A stretch of 39,435 bases of DNA from positions 1-39,435 of the forward strand of contig NZ_BOOG01000061.1 in the NCBI RefSeq assembly GCF_016863115.1. Direction: 5' to 3'. The position numbers and the translations under genes were made by a program. The notes under the pieces are model-generated. The model ran no database searches and was not told where the DNA came from. It saw only the letters and a list, made by a program, of their open reading frames with translations. This document shows positions 26,323 through 33,072 of this stretch, in pieces. The DNA comes from Sphaerimonospora thailandensis. GTDB lineage: Bacteria > Actinomycetota > Actinomycetes > Streptosporangiales > Streptosporangiaceae. Position 1 is the first letter of the stretch; every line of letters begins with the position of its first letter.

Positions 26323-26619
26323 ATGTTCCGGCATGTGGTGCTGCTGAGCTGGATCGAGGATGCCACCGAGGAGCAGAAGGCGGAGGTGGCCAAGCGGCTG
26401 CGCGACCTGCCGGGTGTGATCCCCGAGCTGCGGAGCTACCTGGTTGGGCCGGACGCCGGAGCCACCCAGGGCAACTTCTCCTTCGCGGTCGTCGCCGACT
26501 TCGACTCGCCCGAGGACTACGCCATCTATCGCGATCACCCCGCGCATCGCTCCGTGATCGACGAGTGCATCGCGCCGATCCTGGCGAGCCGCGCCGCCGT
26601 GCAGTACCACACCGCCTGA
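26323..26619 (+). CDS. Dabb-family (stress-responsive A/B barrel) protein
   Basis: A 98-residue dimeric alpha-beta-barrel protein. It begins MFRHVVLLSWIEDATEEQKAEVAKRL, and FSFAVVADFDSPEDYAIYRDHPAHRSV is the Dabb signature. Homologues range from plant stress proteins to polyketide-type cyclases; the actinobacterial stand-alone form has no known substrate. AAAAGGGGG lies a few bases before the ATG. It follows the ABC gene by 28 bases on the same strand and may be co-transcribed, but the family is widespread and need not belong to the export system. Confidence 0.9.
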   Translation: MFRHVVLLSWIEDATEEQKAEVAKRLRDLPGVIPELRSYLVGPDAGATQGNFSFAVVADFDSPEDYAIYRDHPAHRSVIDECIAPILASRAAVQYHTA

Positions 26620-26739
26620 GGCGGGCGTTCGTTCTCAGGTGCCGTCCGGACTACCGCAGAAAATGGACGGCGATATCTAACCGAGGGTTGACGCCAGAGA
26701 AAGTCCGCATGGTTACGGTCCTTACGACGGTGAAAGCAC

Positions 26740-26772
26740 GGGGACGGCGCGGGCACCGAGAACGCCGTCCCC
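26740..26772 (+). other. Hairpin in the leader of the secreted Cys-rich protein
   Basis: GGGGACGGCG (26740-26749) pairs perfectly with CGCCGTCCCC (26763-26772) around a 13-base loop, ending 26 bases before the ATG and 13 bases before the ribosome site GGAAGGAAGG. Candidate roles are mRNA stabilisation or attenuation. TTGACG at about 26687 could be a -35 of the promoter, but I see no -10 at proper spacing. Confidence 0.55.
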
Positions 26773-26798
26773 CGCTTCAATCAGCGGAAGGAAGGCCC

Positions 26799-27182
26799 AT
26801 GACCGTGACGGCCAATTCGTCGGCCGCGAAGCGTGGAAAGACACCTGCTGCCCTGGCGAAGCGAGCGGGACTGGTAGTGGCGGCAGCCCTCCTGGGAGCC
26901 ACCACTGTCGGTGCGATGCCAGTAAACGCGAGCGCGGGCAGCGCCTCCAGCGCTCTCCGCGCCGACTGCGGCGGGACTATCAAGAGCAAAAGCTACCCGA
27001 GCAAAACGGTGTGGACGCTCACCTGGGCGAACTGCGGCGGTAAAACCGTCCGCAAGAAGGTCAATCTGAGGTGGGCGCCGGATTACGGCTGCTCCAAGAT
27101 CCCCGGCGGAAGCACGCGCAAGTGGACCTATGTCCAGCCCAGGGGAGATATCGCGTACCCGCAAGGATTCAAGAGCTGCTGA
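26799..27182 (+). CDS. Small secreted four-Cys protein, tendamistat-like spacing
   Basis: A 127-residue exported protein with a twin-charged signal region (AKRAGLVVAAALLGATTVGA, cleavage near NASA/GSA). The mature part of about 80 residues has four Cys in ADCGGT, ANCGGKT, YGCSK and a terminal KSC. Spacings of 19 and 29 for the last two intervals are close to the 18 and 28 of the amylase inhibitor tendamistat, and the block NC-xx-TVRKKV...YGCSKIPGG aligns with its second-third Cys segment. The inhibitory Trp-Arg-Tyr is absent. Similar four-Cys proteins are common in streptomycetes without known function. A strong ribosome site GGAAGGAAGG precedes the ATG. Confidence 0.75.
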   Translation: MTVTANSSAAKRGKTPAALAKRAGLVVAAALLGATTVGAMPVNASAGSASSALRADCGGTIKSKSYPSKTVWTLTWANCGGKTVRKKVNLRWAPDYGCSKIPGGSTRKWTYVQPRGDIAYPQGFKSC

Positions 27183-27245
27183 TCCAGGAAGCACGGGCCG
27201 AAATCAGGCGAAAGCGCCCATAATTGGGGATCGGCGTGCCGGATG

Positions 27246-27467
27246 TCATCCCTCCGGTCGATTCTCCTGATCGAGGAGCTGCCGATCGGAGGTCTCGCCG
27301 CGCCGGGAGGCGAAGATGATGCTGAGCAGCAGGCCGACGCCGCCGACGCACATGAAGATCACACCGATCACGTCGATGTGCACGGAGTCACCGAGGACGT
27401 CGGGCTCGATGGCGAACTTGAGGATCGCGCCGAGCGTGATGAAGAAGATGCTGACCCCGATGCCCAT
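27246..27467 (-). CDS. DUF6458-type two-helix membrane protein
   Basis: A 73-residue protein that begins MGIGVSIFFITLGAILKFAIE, a first membrane helix. A loop (PDVLGDSVHIDVIG) and a second helix (VIFMCVGGVGLLLSIIFA) follow, then a charged tail (SRRGETSDRQLLDQENRPEG). This is a very common small actinobacterial membrane protein family of unknown role. The ATG at 27467 is preferred to an upstream start because the conserved family N-terminus begins there. It converges with the secreted Cys-rich protein gene. Confidence 0.8.
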   Translation of the reverse strand: MGIGVSIFFITLGAILKFAIEPDVLGDSVHIDVIGVIFMCVGGVGLLLSIIFASRRGETSDRQLLDQENRPEG

Positions 27468-27583
27468 CGTTGCGACCTCCGGGACGCTGGTAGTGACAAG
27501 GTAAAGGTTCCCTTCGGAACCGGTCATACCCGGCCACACCTGATCGCATTACTGGCGGCGGATAACGGATCTCCTCTCATCGC

Positions 27584-27619
27584 CGTACGGCTGCCGCCGA
27601 AGCGGGCGGCAGCCGTACG
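27584..27619. terminator. Terminator after the acyl-CoA dehydrogenase gene
   Basis: A perfect 15-bp stem (27584-27598 with 27605-27619), beginning CGTACGG, has a six-base loop, 14 bases after the acyl-CoA dehydrogenase stop in the minus direction. Confidence 0.85.
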
Positions 27620-27632
27620 AGCGGGCGACAGG

Positions 27633-29456
27633 TCAGAAGGACGACTCGGGGAGTTCCATCAGGTCCTGGCCGGTGGCGGCGAGCACCCGGCGCTCCGCGG
27701 CCAGCCGCGGCAGCACGGTCTGGGCGAAGAACGAGGCGGCCGCGACCTTGCCGGTGTAGAAGTCCTTGTCGCGGTCCCCCTCACCCAGTGCCTTCAGGGC
27801 GATCTCGGCCTGGCGCAGCAGCAGCCAGGCCAGCACCAGGTCGCCGAGCGCCATCAGGAAGCGGGTGGTGTTGAGGCCGACCTTGTAGACCTCCTGCGGC
27901 GTCTCCAGCGAGGTGATCGCCCAGCCGGCCATCGTGTCGGCCATGGCCTTGACCTCGTCGGCCGCCTCGTCGAGCAGGCCCCGCTCCACCTTCAGCCGGC
28001 CGTTGCCGGCCTTGGAGGCCGCGAACGCCTTGATGTCGGAGAGCAGCGAGCCGAGGGCCGCGCCCTGATTCTTGAGGATCTTACGGAAGAACAGGTCCTG
28101 ACCCTGGATCGCGGTGGTGCCCTCGTACAGGGAGTCGATCTTGGAGTCGCGGATGTACTGCTCGATCGGGTAGTCCTGCAGGAAGCCCGAGCCGCCCAGC
28201 GTCTGCAGCGAGCGGGCGAGCAGCTCGTACGACCGCTCGGAGCCGACGCCCTTCACGACCGGCAGCAGCAGGTCGTTGAGCGCCTCGGCGGCATGGTCGC
28301 GGCGGCCCTCCGCCTCCGCGATCTGGATGGTGTCCTGGACCGTCGCGGTGTAGATCACCAGCGCCCGCATGGCCTCGGCGTACGCCTTCTGCAGCATCAG
28401 CTCGCGGCGGACGTCGGGGTGATGGGTGATCGTGACCCGGGGCGCCGTCTTGTCGCCCGAGCGGGTGAGGTCGGCGCCCTGCACGCGGTTCTTCGCGTAG
28501 TCGAGCGCGTTGAGATAGCCGGTGGACAGGGTGGCGATGGCCTTGGCGCCGACCATCATGCGGGCGTTCTCGATGACCATGAACATCTGCCGGATGCCGT
28601 CGTGCACGCCGCCCACCAGGTGGCCGACGGCCGGGTGCCGCTCGCCGAAGGTGAGCTCGCAGGTCGTGGAGACCTTCAGGCCCATCTTCTTCTCGACGTT
28701 GGTGACGTACACGCCGTTGCGCTCGCCCAGTTCGCCGGTCTCCAGGTCGACGAGGTACTTCGGCACAAGGAACATCGACAGACCCTTGGTGCCCGGACCG
28801 GCCCCCTCGGGGCGCGCCAGCACGAGGTGGAAGATGTTCTCCGTCATGTCGTGCTCGGCGCTGGTGATGAAGCGCTTGACGCCCTCGATGTGCCAGGTGC
28901 CGTCGGGCTGCTCGACCGCCTTGGTACGGCCCGCCCCCACGTCGGATCCGGCGTCGGGCTCGGTGAGCACCATGGTCGAGCCCCAGCGGCGTTCGACGGC
29001 CAGCTCGGCGAACCGCTTCTGGTCCTCGGTGCCCAGCTGGAACAGGAGGCGGGCGAACGACGGGCCGCTGGCGAACATCCATACGGCGGGGTTGGCGCCC
29101 AGCACCAACTCGGCCATCGCCCAGAGCAGGCTGCGCGGGGCAAGCGTGCCGCCGAGCTCGGGCTGAAGCTCCAGACGCCACCACTCGGCGTCCATCCAGG
29201 CCTGGTAGGACCGCTTGAAGCTCTCCGGCATCGTCACGGTGTGCGTGGCGGGGTCGAACACCGGAGGGTTGCGGTCGGCATCCTCGAACGACTCGGCGAT
29301 CGGGCCGCTGGCGAGCCGGTGCACCTCGTCAAGGACGTTGCGCGCGGTGTCCACGTCGATGTCCGCGAACGGGCCCGCCCCGAGGACCTCCTTCCGGCCG
29401 AACACTTCGAAGAGGTTGAACTCGAGGTCGCGGAGGTTGCTCTTGTAGTGACCCAT
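27633..29456 (-). CDS. Acyl-CoA dehydrogenase (long form, FadE-like)
   Basis: A 607-residue flavoprotein of fatty-acid beta-oxidation. The N-terminal extension [20 protein letters not shown] identifies the long subgroup with an AcylCoA_DH_N segment. FAD/substrate contacts appear as [15 protein letters not shown] and FITSAEHD. The catalytic base Glu lies in [13 protein letters not shown] near residue 450, and a helical C-terminal domain of about 130 residues follows. GGGAG precedes the ATG by eight bases; upstream readings are rejected because the family N-terminus begins here. Two palindromes at 29483-29522 in its promoter suggest control by a TetR-type fatty-acid regulator. Confidence 0.93.
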   Translation of the reverse strand: MGHYKSNLRDLEFNLFEVFGRKEVLGAGPFADIDVDTARNVLDEVHRLASGPIAESFEDADRNPPVFDPATHTVTMPESFKRSYQAWMDAEWWRLELQPELGGTLAPRSLLWAMAELVLGANPAVWMFASGPSFARLLFQLGTEDQKRFAELAVERRWGSTMVLTEPDAGSDVGAGRTKAVEQPDGTWHIEGVKRFITSAEHDMTENIFHLVLARPEGAGPGTKGLSMFLVPKYLVDLETGELGERNGVYVTNVEKKMGLKVSTTCELTFGERHPAVGHLVGGVHDGIRQMFMVIENARMMVGAKAIATLSTGYLNALDYAKNRVQGADLTRSGDKTAPRVTITHHPDVRRELMLQKAYAEAMRALVIYTATVQDTIQIAEAEGRRDHAAEALNDLLLPVVKGVGSERSYELLARSLQTLGGSGFLQDYPIEQYIRDSKIDSLYEGTTAIQGQDLFFRKILKNQGAALGSLLSDIKAFAASKAGNGRLKVERGLLDEAADEVKAMADTMAGWAITSLETPQEVYKVGLNTTRFLMALGDLVLAWLLLRQAEIALKALGEGDRDKDFYTGKVAAASFFAQTVLPRLAAERRVLAATGQDLMELPESSF

Positions 29457-29482
29457 CGTCTGCGCTCCCGGGAGAGTAAACG

Positions 29483-29522
29483 TACCGGCCAGTAACTCTA
29501 AACCGAATGCTACCCGCCGGTA
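29483..29522 (-). promoter_or_regulatory. Pair of TACCGGCCGGTA-like operators
   Basis: TACCGGCCAGTA (29483-29494) and TACCCGCCGGTA (29511-29522) are each one base away from a perfect 12-bp palindrome of the form TACCGGCCGGTA, with centres 28 bp apart. They sit 27-66 bases upstream of the acyl-CoA dehydrogenase ATG, where a repressor would block the promoter. No regulator gene is adjacent. Confidence 0.55.
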
Positions 29523-29672
29523 ACCACCCTTATGCATGTTTTACCCAGATGAGGGGTCGGAGGGGAATAGCCGCGGCGCCGGGAGAGGTTCGAGTGGGTG
29601 ACGCCCGGTCCCGGGTGATCCCGGACGAGGTGCGTGCCGTACCCGGCCCTGCGAAGACGGCGCGCGGGAAGC

Positions 29673-29933
29673 ATGCATCAGTTCATTCAGATCGTCGGAG
29701 CGCTGCTCATCCTCTCGGCGTTCCTGCTCTCGCAGATCAAGGTCCTGGACGGAGACTCGACGTCCTATCTGGTCCTCAACCTGGTCGGTTCGGCGGTGCT
29801 CACCTGGATCGCGCTGTCCAGCCGGGACTGGGGATTCGTGCTACTGGAAGGAGTGTGGGCGATCGTCTCCCTGATCGGGCTCGTCACCAAGGCCAGGCGA
29901 CCACGCCCGGCCGAATCCGGCGCTGCGGAATAA
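29673..29933 (+). CDS. CBU_0592-type small membrane protein
   Basis: An 86-residue protein with three hydrophobic segments: about 5-20 ([15 protein letters not shown]), 31-46 ([16 protein letters not shown]) and 52-71 ([19 protein letters not shown]). The pattern [17 protein letters not shown] and [11 protein letters not shown] is that of the CBU_0592 family, of unknown function. GGGAAG precedes the ATG. The 130 bases before it hold nothing I can name. Confidence 0.75.
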   Translation: MHQFIQIVGALLILSAFLLSQIKVLDGDSTSYLVLNLVGSAVLTWIALSSRDWGFVLLEGVWAIVSLIGLVTKARRPRPAESGAAE

Positions 29934-29974
29934 CCCGCTTGACGTCTTTGGTGGTGTCGCGGTTGGCTGGGCGC

Positions 29975-30355
29975 ATGATTGACATCCACACGACCACATT
30001 CGACTGCGCCCAGCCGTACGAACTCGGGAGCTGGTGGAGCGAGGCCCTGGGCTGGCCCCTCGTCCACTCGGAGCCCGAGGACGACGAGGTCATGCTGGAA
30101 CGCCCCGGCGGTGTGCCGCACCTGCTCTTCATCCGGGTCCCGGAGGCCAAGACCGTCAAGAACCGGGGTCACCTCGACCTGATGCCGACGGAGCGAACGC
30201 GCGACGAGGAGGTGGAGCGCCTGGTCGCCCTCGGCGCCAAGCCGTACGAGGACCACCGCAACCCGGACGGCACGGGCTGGGTCACGCTGCTGGACCCCGA
30301 GGGCAACGAGTTCTGCGTCGTCCGCAGCGAGGCGGAGCGCGCCGCCACCGCCTGA
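29975..30355 (+). CDS. VOC-superfamily (glyoxalase-like) protein
   Basis: A 126-residue protein of the vicinal-oxygen-chelate fold. It begins MIDIHTTTFDCAQPYELGSWWSEALGWPLV; the second half carries GHLDLMP and LLDPEGNEFCVV, the usual metal-ligand region. Actinomycetes have many such small proteins acting as glyoxalases, dioxygenases or drug-binding proteins, and the substrate cannot be told. The start has only a weak G-rich site. It converges with a membrane-protein gene across the hairpin at 30372-30405. Confidence 0.85.
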   Translation: MIDIHTTTFDCAQPYELGSWWSEALGWPLVHSEPEDDEVMLERPGGVPHLLFIRVPEAKTVKNRGHLDLMPTERTRDEEVERLVALGAKPYEDHRNPDGTGWVTLLDPEGNEFCVVRSEAERAATA

Positions 30356-30371
30356 CCCCTGCCGGGGCTCA

Positions 30372-30405
30372 TGCCAGGGCGGGTAGCAGGGTACGCGCCC
30401 TGGCA
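30372..30405. terminator. Bidirectional hairpin between VOC and membrane-protein genes
   Basis: TGCCAGGGCG (30372-30381) pairs perfectly with CGCCCTGGCA (30396-30405). It lies 16 bases after the VOC stop and five bases before the convergent stop at 30410. Confidence 0.75.
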
Positions 30406-30409
30406 CGGC

Positions 30410-30853
30410 CTAACGAGCACGGCTCCGCATGGCGAGGGTGACGATGCCGGTGAACAGGAAGACCAGCGCGCCGCCCCAGAGCGCGTCCCACGCCGCGCCG
30501 AACACGCCCTCGCCGTCGAACAGGATCTGGACCGGGACCATCAGGGCCGCCGCCCCGAGCCCGGGGTAGAGCGCGAAGCGCCACGGGTGCCGCAGCGCCC
30601 ACTGCCTGGCCTGCTGAGTGACGCGATCGCCCCGGTTGGGCCGGGAGATGGCGCCGATGCCCGCGACGAGGGCGAAGAGGCCGATCCCCGTGCACAGTGC
30701 CCAGGTGAGGTCGGCCGGGCCGGGGAGGATCCAGCCCAGGAACAGGTTCGTCGCCGCGACGCCGCCGCCGGCGATCGCCGCCGCCCGCCAGGGAGCGCCG
30801 CGCAGGGCCGCGCCGGAGAGCGACATCTCATCCATTCGGGTCAGTTCGTTCAT
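30410..30853 (-). CDS. Hypothetical four-helix membrane protein
   Basis: A 147-residue protein that I do not recognise. Hydrophobic segments run at about 22-42 (AAAIAGGGVAATNLFLGWIL), 49-66 (LTWALCTGIGLFALVAGIG), 92-109 (ALYPGLGAAALMVPVQIL) and 119-139 (ALWGGALVFLFTGIVTLAM), with a basic C-terminus RSRAR. The start MNELTRMDEMSL at 30853 has GGAAG close by; a second Met seven residues later is an alternative. Its neighbour GNAT is divergent, with a 96-base gap. Confidence 0.65.
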   Translation of the reverse strand: MNELTRMDEMSLSGAALRGAPWRAAAIAGGGVAATNLFLGWILPGPADLTWALCTGIGLFALVAGIGAISRPNRGDRVTQQARQWALRHPWRFALYPGLGAAALMVPVQILFDGEGVFGAAWDALWGGALVFLFTGIVTLAMRSRAR

Positions 30854-30949
30854 GCTTCCAGGTTCGCTCGCGAAACGGCCCCCAGGCATCGGGGAAGCCC
30901 CTGACCCCTCCCTGGCCACTCCCTGAGCCGCCCCTATTAGGATCTTCGG

Positions 30950-31411
30950 GTGGCTCTCTCATTTCGTACGGCTCGGCGCGGGGACATCCCGGTGATCGTG
31001 GCGTTGATCGCCGACGATCCGATCTCGGCGGCACGTGAGAAGGCCACGGGCTCCGGTGGCGAACCCGACTACGAGTCCGCCTTCGAGGCCATCGACGCCG
31101 ACCCGCGCAACGAGCTGATCGTGGTGGAGTCGGACGGGCAGGTGGTCGGGACGATGCAGCTCACGTACATCCCCAGCCTGTCCCGCCGCGCGGCCGAGCG
31201 TGCCCTGGTCGAGGCGGTCAGGGTGGCCGCGCCGTACCGGAACCGGGGCATCGGCAGAGCGATGATGGAGTGGGCCGTCGAACGGGCCCGCGAGCGCGGG
31301 TGTGCCCTCGTGCAGCTCACCTCCGACAAGGCGCGGGTCGATGCGCGCCGCTTCTACTCGTCGTTCGGTTTCGCCGCCTCGCATGAGGGATTCAAGCTCC
31401 TGCTCAGCTGA
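30950..31411 (+). CDS. GNAT-family N-acetyltransferase
   Basis: A 153-residue acetyltransferase with beta strand ELIVVESDGQVVGTMQLTY, the acetyl-CoA loop VAAPYRNRGIGRAMMEWAV (Q/RxxGxG/A motif) and the C-terminal RRFYSSFGFAAS. The GTG at 30950 lies six bases after TAGGAT (30938-30943), a -10 hexamer, and has no ribosome site, so a leaderless message is likely. Its last 58 bases overlap the end of the convergent PadR gene. The substrate is unknown. Confidence 0.88.
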   Translation: MALSFRTARRGDIPVIVALIADDPISAAREKATGSGGEPDYESAFEAIDADPRNELIVVESDGQVVGTMQLTYIPSLSRRAAERALVEAVRVAAPYRNRGIGRAMMEWAVERARERGCALVQLTSDKARVDARRFYSSFGFAASHEGFKLLLS

Positions 31412-31965
31412 TCGAGCATCCACCGGCACCACTCCACCCGGTGCCGCTCGTAGCCGAGCCCGCAGCGCAGCGCCGCCATGTTCCCGAACTTCGGCGTGCC
31501 GAACAGCGGCGGCGCCCCCTCCTCGAGGGACGCCCAGGCCCGCTCATATTCCGCCAGGCGCTCCTCATGCCGGTGCAGCGCCGTACGGAACATCTCCATC
31601 AGCGCGGCGGGGTCGGCCAGCCAGGCGGCGTAGCTCTTGAGAACCAGTTCGTCGCGCTCGGGCTGCGGCCGCGGCGGCGTCGTGATCCACTCGCGCAGCG
31701 CGTCGCGCCCCTTGGCCGTGATCGTGTAGACCTTCTTGTCCTGCGGCCCCGGTCCTGGCGCCCTGTCGTAGGCGACCATCTGCGCGGACAGCAGACGCTG
31801 AAGGTCGGTGTGGATCTGGCTGTGACTGGCCGTCCAGAAATAGGCGACGGGATTACGCATCCGCGAGGCGATCTCGTATCCCGTGCTGTCCGCCCGCGCC
31901 AGCAGGGCGAGGATCGCGAATCCGAGTGTCGAGGTCGTCGAGGTCGTGGAGGTTGTGGAACTCAT
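31354..31965 (-). CDS. PadR-family transcriptional regulator
   Basis: A 203-residue regulator of the long (Vir-type C-terminal) PadR class. A Ser/Thr repeat STTSTTSTTST, from a 9-bp DNA repeat, precedes the winged helix at about 14-95 (LGFAILALLARADSTGYEIASRM, QIHTDLQRLLSAQMVAYD, KKVYTITAKGRDALREWI). A helical C-terminal dimerisation domain follows. The ATG has GGAG five bases upstream. The palindrome ATGT-N8-ACAT at 32009-32024, the known PadR operator form, lies between it and the divergent lipoprotein gene, so it probably represses both. Its tail overlaps the GNAT gene by 58 bases. Confidence 0.9.
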   Translation of the reverse strand: MSSTTSTTSTTSTLGFAILALLARADSTGYEIASRMRNPVAYFWTASHSQIHTDLQRLLSAQMVAYDRAPGPGPQDKKVYTITAKGRDALREWITTPPRPQPERDELVLKSYAAWLADPAALMEMFRTALHRHEERLAEYERAWASLEEGAPPLFGTPKFGNMAALRCGLGYERHRVEWCRWMLDQLSRSLNPSCEAAKPNDE

Positions 31966-32007
31966 GGTGCTCCAAGCGTATTGACCGTCACCTCGATCAT
32001 CCTTCAT

Positions 32008-32025
32008 TATGTCAGTTCTTACATA
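32008..32025. promoter_or_regulatory. PadR operator (TATGT-N8-ACATA)
   Basis: TATGT and ACATA form a perfect 5-bp inverted repeat around eight bases, equal to the ATGT-N8-ACAT consensus of PadR regulators. It lies 43 bases upstream of padR (minus) and 15 bases upstream of the lipoprotein ATG at 32040. Confidence 0.75.
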
Positions 32026-32039
32026 GTTGGAGGGATCGG

Positions 32040-32807
32040 ATGCCCAGGAAACTCGCCCTGGTCTTCGTCCTGTTCGCGTTGACCGCCTGCGGGGGCACGG
32101 TCGGCGCGGAAGGCGCGGCCACCACGTCAAGTGCGGCGGGGTCCAGTACGGCGAGTCCCGCCGCCACGGTCTCCGCCTCCCCGACCGGCCCCAACGTGAG
32201 CGGGTGCTTCACCGAAGCCGACGGCCAGGTGTTCCGCTACCGCAACGCGGTGGGGGACGAGTCGGCAGGTGTGATCATGGGTGACGGTCCCGCCGGGGCG
32301 GTCATCACCTACGAGCTCAACGGCACCGTCTGCTCCTGGCGGCCGCTGGCCGACCGGCTCAGGGCCGCGGGCTACCGCGTCCTGCTCTACGAGCGCAGCT
32401 CCGGGACCGCCCGGGCCGACCTGATCCTGAAGATGGCCAAGCGGCTGAGGAAGGCGGGCGTCACCAGAGTGTTCCTCATCGGCGGCTCGATGGGCGGAAC
32501 AAAGTCGATCACAGCGGCGACACAGCTGAAGGAGCCCGCCGCGGCGGTCGTGAACCTGGCCGGCTCACCAAGCTACGACGACCTGGCGCACCTCGACGTG
32601 CCGCTGCTGCAGATCACGGCGGAGCGGGACAACGTGATCAGCCCGACGCAGATGGAGGAGGTCGCGGAGGCCGCCGTGAAGTCCCCCGATCACCCCGTCG
32701 TCATCGTCAGGGGTGAAGGCGCCCATGCCTCGCACCTGTTCGAGACCGATCAGGCGGCCATGGTGCTCGACACCATCGTGACCTTCCTTGACAAGCATCG
32801 AGGCTGA
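32040..32807 (+). CDS. Lipoprotein with alpha/beta-hydrolase domain
   Basis: A 255-residue protein with a lipoprotein signal (RKLALVFVLFALTAC, lipobox LTAC with Cys17), a 35-residue Ser/Thr/Ala linker, and an alpha/beta-hydrolase core. The nucleophile elbow is IGGSMGGT, an acidic residue is likely in TAERDNVIS, and the His is in GEGAHASHLF. It would be anchored outside the membrane. GGAGGG is five bases before the ATG. It is probably regulated by the divergent PadR protein through the operator at 32008-32025. The substrate is unknown; an esterase or drug-hydrolysing role would suit the PadR link but is speculation. Confidence 0.87.
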   Translation: MPRKLALVFVLFALTACGGTVGAEGAATTSSAAGSSTASPAATVSASPTGPNVSGCFTEADGQVFRYRNAVGDESAGVIMGDGPAGAVITYELNGTVCSWRPLADRLRAAGYRVLLYERSSGTARADLILKMAKRLRKAGVTRVFLIGGSMGGTKSITAATQLKEPAAAVVNLAGSPSYDDLAHLDVPLLQITAERDNVISPTQMEEVAEAAVKSPDHPVVIVRGEGAHASHLFETDQAAMVLDTIVTFLDKHRG

Positions 32808-33072
32808 CCCCGGTCGCTGATCTCGACGTACGCGACGGACTCACCGCCATCGCCGCCATCGCCGCCGTGCTCGGCGACGATCGGCCGGTCGTTTTGCCCC
32901 GGTGTGCAAAGTTCTTCGGCGACGGAACGGTATCAAGCGGGATCGGCTCGATCGCGAAACGCCGCGGCTCCATAGAGTGTCAGTGAATGGCCGAGTCACG
33001 TCCTCTCGGAGGGAAGAACCGCTTGCGGTCAAATATGTGGACAGCACGTGCGGAGATCGCACAGAATCGCTG

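Noticed and set aside
29507-29974. Upstream extension of the VOC protein reading frame
   Set aside because: The VOC fold starts at the ATG at 29975; the upstream part overlaps the small membrane protein gene and is low-complexity.
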